From NCBI RefSeq assembly GCF_030272615.1, contig NC_081409.1, positions 205,339,364-205,403,363 on the forward strand: 64,000 nt of DNA, read 5' to 3'. Below are positions 1 to 12,205 of the stretch, one piece after another; the stretch's first letter is position 1; the number at the start of each line of letters is the position of its first letter. Origin of the DNA: Cryptomeria japonica (lineage: Eukaryota > Streptophyta > Pinopsida > Cupressales > Cupressaceae). A program made the position numbers and the translations under genes. The notes below the pieces were generated by a model. It saw only the letters and a list, made by a program, of their open reading frames with translations, was not told where the DNA came from and searched no databases.

Positions 1-2921
1 TGAGCTGCAAAAGCCAAGAATAATCTAACTGCCTCAATTATGGCTACCAGTGAAAAGGTTTCATTGTAATTAACTCCTTCTTTCTGAGAATATCCCTCAC
101 ACACTAGTCTTGCTTTATTTCTGACAACCTTACCATCTTCATTAAGTTTGTTTCTAAATACCCATTTGGTTCCAATTACATTTTTATCTTTAGGCCGAGG
201 AACTAATGTCCAAGTATTATTTTTTTCAATTTGTCCTAATTCTTCTTCCATAGCTTTAATCCAAAATTTATCTTCACATGCCTCATTGGTAGATGATGGT
301 TCAATTTGAGAAATAAGACATACCTCTTGATTTGCCAATCTTCCTCTTGTCATAACTCCTTTAAATTTGTTTCAAATTATCTGATCTTCAGAATGATTCA
401 GTCTTACATACCGGGGTGTCTTAGTTTGTTGTTGTTCTTCAATTACTGTGGAATCCTCTGATGATACCGGGGTAACTGGATCTTCATTCTGTACCGGTGG
501 ATTCAGTGTAGGTTAATTTGTCATGACTTCTATTGTCGGTTCAAAGTTTATATACCTTGAAGTTCCTCTAAATTGTTCATCAATCTTTACATTTGTAATC
601 TCAACAATTTTCTGCAATCTTTTATTAAAACATCTATATGCCTTGCTCTTAGATGAATAACGAAGAAATATTCCTTCATCACTTATAGGATCAAATTTGC
701 CAATATACTCAACTCTTCTAATATAAAATTTACTTCCAAAAATTCTGAAATACTTACGAGTAGGAATATTACCAAACCATAGTTCATGAGGGGTCTTACC
801 AATTTCACCTTTGATGTGAACTTTGTTGAATGTATAGACAGCAGTGCTTACTGCCTCTCTCTAGTACACATGTGGTAGATTTGCTTTTGATAACATACTT
901 CTTGCTGCATCCAAGATAGTTTTGTTTTTCCTTTCAACAACTCCATTATGTTGTGGTGTCCGAGGTGCTGATAACTGTCTTTTGATTCCATTCACTTCAC
1001 AGAATGTATTAAAATCCTTAGATGTGAATTCTCCTCCTTGATCTAATTTTAAACATTTGATTTTCTTACCAGTTTCATTTTCAACCATTGCTTTGAATAG
1101 TTTGAACTTCCCAAGTGCTTCTGATTTTTCTCTGAGAAAAGTAACCCAACACATTCTAGAATAATCATCAATAATTAGCATGAAATATCTATCACCTTGT
1201 AAGATATTAGTTCTAGCTGGACCACATAAATCAGTGTGAATTAAATCAAGAGCATTATTGGATTTTTCTGGAATACTTTTGAAACTAGCTCTAACTTGTT
1301 TTCCAAATTGACATTCCTTGCAAATTGTGTTATGAGGTTTCACAATTTTAGGTAGATCTCTAACTGCCTTAGAAGTACTAATTTTTACCATACAATCAAA
1401 ATTTACATGACATAGTCTCTTATGCCATAACCAACTTTAATCTATATGTGCAATTAAGCATGCCTTTTCACTGTTATTCACATGAAAGATATTACCTCTA
1501 GTCTGATTACCGGTTGCAATTTCCAAACCAGTTCTATTCATGATTTTGCATTTTCCATTTTTAAATTGTAACTGAAAACCTTTCTCAACTAATTGACCAA
1601 CACTTAAAAGATTATGCTTTAATCCTTCAACATAGTAGACATTGTCAGTGTTATGTTTACCATCAAGAGATATTGAACCCTTACCTTTGATTGAACAAGC
1701 TTTGTCATCTCCAAATCTTACTAAACCTCCATTGTATTCTTGAAAGTTCAAGAATTTACCTTTGTCTCCAGTCATATGATGTGAGCATCCTAAGTCAATA
1801 ATCCATTCATCCTTTGATTCAACTTTAGCTGCTAGGGCTTGTTCTACCGGTTGAGCAGTAGGTGTTGGTTGATCTTTTGTTATAAAAACAAAAACCCATC
1901 CATTGTCTGTTGGATCCTCATTAGAATCATCAGTCACACCTTCATCAACAATGTAACAAGATTTATCTTTGTTCTTCTTAAATATGTATCTTTGATATTC
2001 AGGATTAGGCTTGTATGTTCTTCTAGCTTGTTCTCTTAGTCTAACATGTCTATCAGGGCATCTTTAAGCCATATGACCAATCTTATTGTAGTTAAAACAT
2101 TTAAAGGGTGCTTTACCTTCATACTTACTTCCAATTGGACCTTTTGGCATTTTCCTTGCAAAAAGTGCTTCAAGTTCTTCAAGTTCTTCATTCTCCTTTC
2201 TAGTTTCTTCAAGTTCTCTTGCATAAAAGGCTCTCCAATCTAATTTGTCAAATGATGGAGTAGATGATGTTGATGCTTTAAAGGCCAAATCAGTCTTTAT
2301 TGTAGCAACAGGACCAAACTCCTCAATTTCAAAAGCTAAAAGTTTTCCAATCAATGCATCCCTAGTTACTGATGTATTAGGCATTGTTCTCAACTCATTT
2401 ATAGCGGTAACCTTCATTTTATATGCTGGTGGCAAACCTCTTAATATTTTTGAAACAATCTCATCCTCACTCAAGGTTCCTTCACAACATTTGATACCCA
2501 AAACAATTTCATTTACTCTTTCCATAAAAGCAGAAATCCTTTCATCTTCTTCCATTTTCAGATGTTCATACCTGACTCAGAAGCTTTCAAGTTTTGCAAT
2601 TTTGACTGTGGAGTCTCCTTCATTCAGTGTTTCCAAATGATCCCAAATAGCTTTAGCAGTAGACCTATCTGATAATCCCTTGATTTGTTGATCTGATAAT
2701 TTGCTCAAGAGTGCTTCTCTTGCTTTGCAATCATTTTCTTCATCTGTGGCTAAGGTAGTTGGAGCACTCTGACCAGCTACAACAGTAGTATAACCATTCT
2801 TAGTAACTTCTTAGATGTCTTTACCGATGCAATTCAGATGTGTCTCCATTCTGATCTTCCATATCCCATAGTTGGTTCCATCAAGTTTAGGACTGTCCTT
2901 CCTGAAATAATTAGTAGACAT
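1..2921 (-). pseudogene. gag-pol: copia-1 gag-pol polyprotein, partial and broken
   Basis: Encodes capsid, protease, integrase and the N-terminal part of reverse transcriptase in the Ty1/copia order. The gag start is at 2921, 42 bases inside the primer site. A CCHC-like knuckle lies near 2064-2105 but reads CFNYNKIGHMA, so the second Cys is Tyr. The protease motif near 1780-1803 reads DLGCSHHM, where the family has DSG, so Ser is lost. The integrase zinc-finger end CKECQFGK is near 1300-1325. The catalytic core shows LIHTDLCG, IDDYSR and NGVVERK. Reverse transcriptase begins below about 420. Breaks include a stop at PHVY (Trp to stop, about 862), a stop after AHID (Glu to stop, about 1437), a stop after GKDI near 2813, and frame changes in gag. 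The element is dead as it stands; its relative copia-2 shows the same protein with different breaks. Confidence 0.93.
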
Positions 2922-2962
2922 TGGATCTCCTCAAGTTGTTAAACTTCTGCAAAAAGAGGACT

Positions 2963-2975
2963 AGGCTCTGATACC
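2963..2975 (-). other. copia-1 primer-binding site
   Basis: On the minus strand this reads TGGTATCAGAGCC, the usual plant copia site complementary to the 3' end of initiator Met tRNA. It lies 2 bases from the LTR end at 2978, which fixes both the LTR boundary and the element's orientation. Confidence 0.9.
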
Positions 2976-2977
2976 AA

Positions 2978-4034
2978 TTGTTAGGTCCTGGAGACAACTG
3001 AGAGAGGGGGGTGAATCAGTTGTCTAATAAATTCAAACCAAAAACTAATTAACCAACTTAATGCTTAATACCGATAAACCAGTTAAGTATGCCAATAGAC
3101 AGTGTTAACAGTAAATCACTATACCAGTAAGGATTAATGCATGAAACATAAACATAAAGTCATCCACAACACATGACACTAATATTTGTACGTGGAAACC
3201 CTGTAAGGGGAAAAACCACGGTGGGAAACCTTACCCACAATCAGATGATACTACTACAGATAGTAAGTGTACAAAAGGGGTATGCACATGCAGAAAGGCC
3301 AATAGCCTAGAGCTCACTGCTCAATCACAAATGGAAGTCACACTAACTACAGTTGGATGGTTAAATCCAATAAGAATGTACTGCACAAAATAGCATCTTC
3401 ATATGCTAGATTTAGTACCGGTGTAACGCTAATATGCTTCTACAAAAACCTAACTTCACCTTCAAATGATGTCTTTGTGTATGCCTCTGCTTGATCTCGT
3501 ATATACCTTCACTTAAATCTTTTTCACATTCCACACTTGATCTTACAAATAAGATCTTACATTTATACCATACCCTAAGACCAATTTTAGTAGGTCGGCT
3601 CTACAAGATATTACAATAAAAAAAATTTACAAATAATATAATATCCGATGCAATAACCGATTAAGCATGTCAGCTTAATGCATTTACAACAATAATAAAT
3701 CATCTCCATAGCATGCCATTCGGATCTGGAAAAGATAAACCTGTCGGTGTAACCCTAGATAACCTGGACCTATTTGCTAGTAAAAGCAAATATGCAGATA
3801 TGAATATACCAATGATTATTTCTTCAAAATAAAGTGTCCACATAATGCCTTTGACATTACCAAGTGTCTTCCATGTCATTTCAGGTACCGGTGAACAATA
3901 TATCCTGCCGGTGAATCATATACCAGTAACTGTTGCACAAATTACTACTTGCCGATGAATGTTGCTGGATCTCCAAAGTAGGTGTATTTAATAAGTGTTG
4001 ACATCAATGACAAAACCATACCAAAATACCAACA
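2978..4034 (-). repeat. copia-1 5' LTR
   Basis: 1057 bp, starting TGTTAGG and ending CCAACA on the plus strand, so TG...CA. It aligns along its length with 32324-33379 and 45614-46669. It contains the conserved core GTGGAAACC...GGGAAAAACCACGG near 3190-3240 and a short G run at about 3005-3011. ORFs visible inside the matching LTRs are non-coding LTR sequence. Confidence 0.93.
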
Positions 4035-4690
4035 AGGATGCCATATGACCCCTCGGGACATCATACGACCCATAACAACACCATATGGTGTTCTAAAGGG
4101 TCATATGGTGTTCTATGACCCCTTAGAACACTATTTAGTGTCGTTATACGTCCTATGGTGTGCTAATGGATCATATAGTGTCATATGACCTCTTAGGACA
4201 CCCTATGACCCCTTAGATGTTGTTAGGGGTCATATTGTGTTCTAAGGGTCATATGGTGTCCTATGACCCCTTACGACACCATATGTTGTCGTTATGTGTC
4301 TTATGGTGTCCTTTGACCCCTAGGACACCTTCTGACCCCTTAGAAAACCATATGGTGTTGTTAGGGGGCATATGGTGTCTTAAGGGGTCATATGGTCTCC
4401 AACGACCCCTTAGGATACCATTTGACCCCTTAGGACTCTATATGGTATCGTTATGGGTCGTATGGTGTCCTAAAAGGTCATATAATGTTCTATGACCCAT
4501 TAGGACATCATTTGGTGTCATTATGGGTTGTATGGTGTGCTAAGGGTTCATATGATGTCCTATGACCCCTTAGGACTCCATATCACCTCTTATGTGTTGT
4601 TATGGGTCATATGGTGTCCTAAGGAGTCATATGGTGTCCTATGACCCCTTAGGACATATGCATGGATCCCTAGGATACCATATGACCCCT
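4035..4690. repeat. Short-period satellite of GACCCCTTA/TAAGGGGTC blocks
   Basis: The stretch is built from the blocks ATATGGTGTCCTA and TGACCCCTTAGGACACC, used in both orientations, so neighbouring blocks form inverted repeats around CATATG. Units are degenerate and irregularly spaced. Open frames here are a by-product of the repeat. It could be the outer end of DNA-transposon copy L or an independent satellite; no matching stretch survives at copy R. Confidence 0.85.
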
Positions 4691-5420
4691 AAGAATACCA
4701 TATGACCCTAGAGAGGGAGAGAGGGGGAGGAGAGGGATGGAATGAGAGAGAGATACACCTAAGAGAGGAGGAGAGTGAGATAGATAGATAGATACTGAGA
4801 GGGAGAGACACAAGATAAATGAGAGAAAGAGATATGGAGAGAGAGAGAGAGAGAGAGAGGAGGGGAGATAGAGATAGAGAAAGGGAAATGGGGGATGAGA
4901 GAGAGATGGAGAGAGAGAGAGGGAAATAGAGGGATAGATAGAGATAGAGAGAGACACAAAGAAGGGGACTCAAAGAGAGAGAGAGAGAGAGAGAGACTAG
5001 GGGAGATATAGAGAGATATAAGAGGTGGATAGAGGGATTGAGAGAGAAAGAGAGACCTAAGAGGTGGAGGGAGGGAAGAAGAGTGAGGGTGAGAGATAGG
5101 GAGAGTTTGAGTGAGAGGGAGGAAGGGATTGAATGAGAGTACAAGAGACTAGAGAGAGAGGTGCGAAGAGAGGGAGAGAGGAATAGAGACTTGATTCTCT
5201 CCCATTCTCTCTTCCTCATACCTCTTCTTCTCTCTCTCTCTCTCTCTCTCTCTCTTCCTCCCTCCCCCCTCCTTCTTCTCTCCCTCTCTCCCTCCTCCCT
5301 TTTGCCCCCTCTTCTCTCTCCCTCCCCCTCCTTCTCTCTCCCTTGCCCTACTCTCTCTCTCTCTCTGTCTGTCTCTCTCTCTCTTATCTCTCTCTCTCTC
5401 TCCCTTTTCCTTCACATTTT
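4690..5420. repeat. Purine tract switching to pyrimidine tract (GA)n/(CT)n
   Basis: About 500 bp of nearly pure GA-rich plus strand (4700-5190) is followed directly by about 220 bp of CT-rich plus strand (5195-5420). The two halves are therefore roughly complementary to each other. The Ser/Leu-rich and Arg/Glu-rich open frames across it are low-complexity artefacts. Confidence 0.93.
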
Positions 5421-5479
5421 TTCTACTACAAATAGCACATAGGGGCTACTGAACCTATTAGCTCACTACCCTTCCATAA

Positions 5480-5710
5480 CATTTTTAAGGCATAGGAGCG
5501 TGTACACGATAATTATTACTTGTAAGTGTGTATGGGGTACTCAGCCTATTAGTTCGCTTCCCTGCCATAACATTTTAAGGCTTAGGAGCGCGTATGCGGT
5601 ACTTATTAGTACATAGTGGATAAAAAATACCGTTAGGCTTGCCAACATTTTATGGACTAACAGCGCACACATGGCTATTAATATAGCACGTACGAGGTAC
5701 TTAGACATAG
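5480..5710. repeat. Subterminal repeats of copy L, gene-A side
   Basis: Two diverged ~105-bp direct repeats begin with the words actga/actca + ACCTATTAG or GCCTATTAG, then CCATAACATTTT and a GGAGCGYGTAYRCG box (about 5507 and 5592). Further boxes AGCGCACACATGG (about 5662) and GCACGTACGAGG (about 5686) follow. The same CpG-rich box recurs at the gene-B end (15430-15475) and in copy R (46700-46915), as expected for transposase-binding subterminal repeats. Confidence 0.6.
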
Positions 5711-6065
5711 TTTTATTTGCCCAAGAGTCTCAATGGCCTCAAAAGAAGTTTTTGAGGTCGTTGAAGGCCCCACTGCAACTGTGTCTGTACTTCTATCATT
5801 ATTTTATACATAAAAGTAAGTGAATTTTTTGTTTTTGCATGATTTCAAATGATTGAATTGTTGTTCTTATTAGTTTTGTCAATATTATTGTGATTGTTTA
5901 ATAGTTTTGATTCAAAAAAATAATGATAAGATGCATATTTATGGTTTTTTGTTTGTTTATGAACTTTTGCTTACATATATATGTAATATGATTCTATTTA
6001 GGACAACCGATATCAACCATGGGAAATAATAATGAGAGGCTGAAAAGGAAAGACAAAGGCAAAAT

Positions 6066-8910
6066 ATGAAGAAATTACATGACATAAGAACAATGGGAGA
6101 AGAAGGTATGTCATCCTCAACATCTCAATTCAATTTACCAAATGAGCATAATGCACCTAATGCAATTGAAGAAGAGACATTTGATTTACCATATGAACCT
6201 AATGCAATTAAAGAAGATACCACATTGAATAATAAATTAAATGATGAACATACACCTTCTCTATTTGATGAATTGAATGTACATTATGCACCGACGTTAA
6301 CACCTCCTAGAATCATTCGTAGGAAACCAAAGTATATAATTGACGTTGATGAGAATATATTGAATCCAATGCCCGATAAAATGAATGAAAGACCTTGTGT
6401 GAGAATGGTTAAAAGCAAAAACTATTTTAAAAACTTAAATCAAACCGCAAGATGTCAATTAATTGTTCAAATGATTAAAAATTTGAATTTTAGAGAGACA
6501 ATGAAAATTCTAGGCCTAAGATCATCTGAAAGTAATAGTGAAAAAACTATTGTGAGAAATCTATTTGATGCATATCAAGCTATTGGATCAAAATCATGTA
6601 CTAAAGATTCTAATGCTACATGACGTGTCATTACATCAACCATAATGAGCAAGAAAATAAAAAAAGATCGTTTGATAAGAAAAACAAGTCATTAAACGCT
6701 AGTAGAACAACATTAAGTAAAACATTAAAGAGGTGGGAAAAAATAGAGGAACCTAACAATAATTCTCTTTGGGCATTCTCGGGTAGACTCCCACGCAAAG
6801 ACAAGGTTGTTGTTGATGTACTAAGAACATTAATTAAAAAAATTTGTCATGACAACACAAGAATTTCGTCCAACCAAATAGATTTTGTTAGAAGGTGAAT
6901 CGGGTCTACAAATCATGAGTCACATGCCAAACACTATTTGGATATGACTCAAACTAAATTTTATGAAAGATTCCTTCAAAATTTTCCTCAAATAAGAATT
7001 TCTCAAAGATTTTTTGAAATGGCAAAACCTTTTTATATTAAGATTAATCATGCACACATCATGTGTTGTTGTAGGATGCATATTGAATTTTCCATGCACT
7101 ATGATATTTTTTTGTCATATTTGTTCTACTTTCCACACTAATGATGTTTTGTAGGAATGCAATATACAAGCACCTCCAAAGTCGGTAAGAGAATTTATTT
7201 CACGTGTGCTATGTAATAGACATGATGGTTGCATTTATTATAAGATGCCTTGTTTGGAAGGTTTTTGTGCTATATATGGTGGTTTGCAACATTTACCAAG
7301 ATGCGTACATTTGGAGAGCACACATGAAATTGGTAGGAAACTAGTTTTTTTTGGAAAATACAAGACAATCACATATGGAGTTAAAGATGGAAAAGATTTG
7401 CAGAGATGTGAGCTAGTGAAAAATGATAAATGTGTAGCTGAATTTATGAAAATGTTTCAAGAGAAACTAGTTTATGAGTACATAATGCATACACATAGAG
7501 CTCAATGGTTAGATGAGTGATTCAAGTTATGTAAGGACGCATTTCCTCTTGGCACCATTGTCTCTGTCATTGATTTTGCTGAAAATTATACACTACAACC
7601 TCAAAATGAAGTGCAATCTATGTATTATCATTCTACATGAGTTTCCATTTTTGTACACATAGCATTCATGCATGCAGATGATAACGCAAAGGAGGATAGA
7701 AAGGTTGTAAGAGAGTATCACTTCTACATAAGTGATGATCGTACTCATTCATTGGAGTTTGTACAAGGATGCTTTAAAGTTTTCTATGATAGTTTAAGGG
7801 AAAGAAACATGCGATACAATCGACACTTAATATGGTCAGATAATTGCACCACACAATTCAAGAATGCAAGGGTGTTTTATTGGTTGACAAGGATGTATAT
7901 GACAAGCGATGTACAATATTTTTGGAATTTCATTGATGCTGGACATGGTAAGGGAGAGCATGATGGTGCAAGAGCATGTGTAAAAAGAGCCCTAGCTAGA
8001 GAATAATTGAAGTGCGAAGGTGGTGTTGAGTTGATAGATGCAAAAACAATTGTGCGGTGGTGTAAGTCTACAAAGGGTCTAGGTAATCTAGGCACGTCAA
8101 TGGTTCATAGATATTTTTGGTTGATCACTAAATCTAACATTGAAAACTATCTAGATTGTTGTGCAGTTGTAGGATCGAGTGACATGCACTCATTTATGAG
8201 TTCAAATTCAAGTTCACTGGTAATTTATACAAGACATATGGTATGCTTTTGTTCTTCATGCATGCATTGTTTATGGGAAGAATGTGAATCACAAGAGTGG
8301 GTTGAAAAATGGTCTTGTAGACCGTTGGTTCCCATTGATACATATCAAATTCCCAAAGCACTATAATTGAGCCAGATGGAGACATCATTGGATTTTGACC
8401 ATGTATCCAACCTAGTGGATTCAAGTTATTTTTTGAGTTAGTTTTTTTGCAAGTATTCTTTTTGGTTCATTTTGTTGTACATCATACTTTATTTTTGGTA
8501 TTAATTAACACTTTATAAATGCAGGTCATGTGTATTCAGTTGTTGCAGAAGAGAATAATGAAGAAGGAATGGATTACTATTTGTGTCGTTGTGTTGAGCC
8601 AAAAACAAAATTGATAACCACAATCATTGACAGAGAGGGTATTGAGAACCCAATAGGGTCTGTTGTCATGACAGGAACATGGCTTAGGAGATACCCTATC
8701 AAGAATTTTGATGTTTGGTTGTTCGAGGACTTTGAAACACACAGACATATTATTCATTTCTCTAACCTTTTTGTTGCAACAAATATTCATTTGATGAAGT
8801 ATCGTGGTAGACCTCATAACAAGATTTTATGGAAAGCTCATGAATCTGACCACGAGGCAATCCTTGACACAATACAAGTTAGAGTCGATCCTGAAGGCTC
8901 ACTTGATTGA
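6066..8910 (+). pseudogene. Gene A, copy L: candidate DDE/RNase H-fold transposase, broken
   Basis: Not assignable to a family by eye, but transposase-like. From N to C: acidic leader; helix-rich Lys/Arg segment (6470-6900, possible HTH); Cys/His cluster CCRMHIEF...CNRHDGC...CLEGFC (7066-7300); IDFAENY (7569-7589); SDNCTTQFKN (7836-7865); GHGKGEHDG (7941-7967); and a last exon (8525-8910) reading YYLCRCVEP...HFSNLF. The Asp of IDF, the Asp of SDN and an acidic residue of GKGEHD are plausible catalytic residues. An intron at about 8410-8524 ends in ATGCAG; copy R preserves its GT donor. Breaks versus copy R: CAA to TGA at 7518 and 7638, GAA to TAA at 8004, CAA to TAA at 8364, plus frameshifts near 6620 and 7110. 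A possible short first exon (MASKEVFEVVEG, from 5733) would splice to an acceptor at 6001. Start uncertain. Confidence 0.7.
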
Positions 8911-8984
8911 TTCTATGATTCAGAGCAGAATGATTTTTAGAATTTTGTATATATCATCGACGAATTGTTCTATATTCATTTTTT

Positions 8985-9290
8985 GTATATATAAATGCCC
9001 ATGAGCTGATTTTTACATGTTTAGGGAGCTGATTTTTACATGTTTAGGGGCATAATTTTGTATATTTAAATAGCAATGAGCTGATTTGTACATATGTAGA
9101 TGCCAAATTTTGTATATTAAAATGGTGATGAGTTGAATCACACATATTGTAATGCCAAATTTTGTATAAAAGCCCATGAAATGATTTGTAAGACATTTTT
9201 TTGTATATTCAAATAGCTAAGAGTTGATTTGACCATATTTAGATGAAATTTTTTGAATAATATGTGACAATGTTTTGTGACTATTTTTTG
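8985..9290. repeat. ~50-bp tandem repeats downstream of gene A, copy L
   Basis: Five to six diverged units, each with ATGAGCTGATTT...CATATGTAGATGC...AATTTTGTATATT. The same block follows gene A in copy R (51545-51825, inverted). No coding potential; likely 3' UTR or intergenic of the element. Confidence 0.75.
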
Positions 9291-9304
9291 TGTCTATGTT
9301 TTGA

Positions 9305-12205
9305 TTACTTGTAACGTTGGTTTGTGTACATGACAAACCCAATCAATTCTAGCCAATCTTGCAACTTTGCATTGCATGCAACTGATAGTTTTTGCAGCAG
9401 GCAAAAAAATGCTACCAATTGAAAATGGCTTTGAGTCATAAAAAACTGAAATAGGCCATTGTAGAGGAGCTTCACATGACCCCACAAGTTCAAATGGATC
9501 GATCATATGTGTCTTAGATTGGAAGAAACAGTCTGTCAAAGTTTGACATTTTTATGGACTCAGGGCACTTGAGAGATCATGTCGATAGGGCATGACTCTC
9601 GACGTTTCGATGCTTTTGGATGCACAAGAGGAGAATTCCTAGCATAAACATTCCCACCCAGACATGCTCGTGATGTCGGATTATGCACACAACGAACCGA
9701 ATCAGTTCTAGTCAATCCTACAACTTTGCATTGCATGCAATTGATGGTTTTTGCAGTAAGAAAAAAAATACTACCAATTGAAAATGGCTCAGAGTCATCA
9801 AAAATAGAGAGGCCATTGTTGTCGAGCCTCATGCAACCCCACAGGTTCAAATGGATCGATCATATGTGTCCTGAATTGGAAGAAATAGTCCGTTAATGTT
9901 TGACACTTTTTTGAAATTAGGGCACTTGAGAGATCATGTCGGTAGGGTATTGACTCTTGATGTTCCGGTGCTTTGGGATGCACGAGAGGAGCATTCCTAG
10001 TGTAAAATTTCCCACCCGAACATGCTCATGACGTTAGTTTGTGCACATGACGAACCGAATCAATTCTAGCCAATCCTGTAACTTTGCATTGCATGCAACT
10101 GATGGTTTTTGTAGTAGGAAAAAAAATGCTACCAATTGAAAATGGCTCGGAGTCATCAAAAATAGAGATAGGCCATTGTAGAGGAGCCTCACGTGACCCC
10201 ACAAGTTCAAACGGATCGATCATATGTGTTCTCTATTGGACGAAACTGTTTGTCAAAGTTTGACAATTTTTTGAACTCAGGGCACTTGAGAGATCGCGCG
10301 GGTAGGGTATGACTCTCAACATTCCAGTGCTTTGCAATGCACAAGAGGAACATGCCTAGAGTAAACCTGCCCACCCAAATGTTCTCGTGATGTCGTATAG
10401 TGTACATGACGAACTGAATCAATTCTAGCTAGTCTTGCAACTTTGCATTGCATGCAACTGACAGTTTTTGCAGCAGGCAAAAAAATGCTACCAATTGAAA
10501 ATGGCTCTAAGTCATCAAAAATTGAGATAGGCAATTGTAGAGGAGCCTCACGCAACCCCATGGGTTCAAATGGATCGATCATATGTATCCTGGATTGGAA
10601 GAAATAGTCTGTCAAAGTTTGACCATTTTTTGGACTCAGGGCACTTGAGAGATCGCGTCGGTAGGGTATGACTCTCAAAGTTTCGGCACTTTGGGATGCA
10701 CAAGAGGAGCATGCCTAGCGTAATCTTGCCCACCCGGATGCACTCGTGACGTCAGATTGTGCACACGATGAACCGAATCAATTCTAGCCAATCCTACAAC
10801 TTTGCATTGCATGCAACTGAGAGTTTTTGCAGCAGGCGAAAAAATGCTACCAATTGAAAATGGCTCTAAGTCGTCAAAACCTAGATAGAACATTGTAGAG
10901 GAGCCTCACATGACCCCATGGGTTTAAACAGATTGATCATATATGTCCTGGATTAGAAGAAACAGTCCATCAAAGTTTGACAATTTTTTAGACTTAGGGC
11001 ACTGGAGAGATCACGTCGGTAAGGTATGACTCTCGACGTTCCGGTACTTTGGGATGCATGAGAGGAGCATGCCTAGCATAAACCTATCCATCTAGATGCT
11101 CTCATAATGTCAGATTGTGTACATGACGAACCGAATCAATTCTAGCCAATCCTGCAGCTTTGCATTGCATGCAATTGATAGTTTTTGTAGCAAGCAAACA
11201 AATGCTACCAATTGAAAATGGATCCAAGTCATCAAAAGCTGTGATAGGCCATTGTAGAAGAGCCTCATGTGACCCCATGGGTTCAAACGTATTAATCATA
11301 TGTGTCCTGGATTGGAAGAAACAGTCTATCAAACTTTAATAATTTTTTGGACTCAGGGCACTTGAGAGATCGTGCCGGTAGGGTATGACTCTTGATGTTT
11401 CGAAGCTTTGGGATGCACGAGAGGAGCATGCTTAGTGTAAACCTACCCACCTGGATGCACTCATGATGTCAGATTGTGCACATGACAAACCAAATCAATT
11501 CTAGCCAATCCTGCAACTTTGCATTGCATGCAACTGACGGTTTTTGCAGTAGGCAAAAAATGCTACCAATTGAAAATGGCCAAGTCATCAAAATTTGAGA
11601 TAGGCCATTATAGAGGAGCCTCATGCAACCCCACGGGTTCAAATGGATCGATCATATATGTCTTGGATTGGAAGAAATAGTTCATCAAAGTTTGACAATT
11701 TTTTGGACTTAGGTCACTTGAGAGATCGTGTCAATAGGGTATGACTCTCAACGTTTCGACGCTTTCGGATGCACAAGAGGAGAATGCATAACTTAAAACT
11801 TCCCACTCAGATGCGCTCATGATGTCAAATTGTGCATACAATGAACCGAATCAGTTCTAGCCAATCCTACAACTTTGCATTGCATGCAACTGATGGTTTT
11901 TGCAATAGGCGAAAAAATGCAACCAATTGAAAATGGTTCTGAGTCATCAAAAAATGACATAGGCCATTGTAGAGGAGCCTCACACACCCCACAGGTTCAA
12001 ACAAATCGATCATATGTGTCCTAGATTGGAAAAAAAAAATTGTGAGGGTTTGACAATTTTTTGGACTCAGGGCACTTGAGAGATCGCGCAGGTAGGGTAT
12101 GACTCTCAACATTTCAACACTTTGGGATGCATGAGAGAAGCATGCCTAGTATAAACCTACCCACCCGGACACGCTCGTACCATTGGTTTGTGCACACAAC
12201 AACCA
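9305..12205. repeat. 359-bp satellite array, eight units (copy L)
   Basis: The anchor GCATTGCATGCA occurs at 9369, 9728, 10086, 10445, 10804, 11162, 11521 and 11877, giving spacings of 359, 358, 359, 359, 358, 359 and 356. Each unit also contains TGCTACCAATTGAAAATGG, GATCGATCATATGTG and GGCACTTGAGAGATC. Minus-strand open frames of 65-120 codons recur in every unit, but 359 is not a multiple of three, so no frame continues through the array. Copy R has the same unit in about 3.4 copies. Position: between the two convergent genes. Confidence 0.95.

Larger units (their letters stand above)
1..4034 (-). mobile_element. Ty1/copia retrotransposon copia-1, partial (left end outside window)
   Basis: Minus-strand element. 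Its 5' LTR is at 2978-4034, a Met-initiator-type primer site is at 2963-2975, and gag-pol runs leftward off the window edge within reverse transcriptase. LTR and coding sequence are of the same family as copia-2 (32324-46669). The right flank (4035) starts the short palindromic satellite. No target duplication can be tested because the 3' LTR is outside the window. Confidence 0.95.

Noticed and set aside
4035-5430. Terminal inverted repeat for DNA-transposon copy L matching AAAGATGGTGGTCAG
   Set aside because: I searched this stretch for AAAGATGG or CCATCTTT-type ends and found none; the left terminus remains undefined.
4670-5442. ORFs of up to 176 codons (Ser/Leu- or Arg/Glu-rich) on both strands
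   Set aside because: Translation of GA/CT microsatellite in several frames at once; no unique sequence.
9294-12112. Series of 60-120-codon minus-strand ORFs in the 359-bp array as a tandem-repeat protein
   Set aside because: The unit is 359 bp, not a multiple of three, so frames do not continue from unit to unit, and stops occur in most units. They are recurrent by-products of the satellite.
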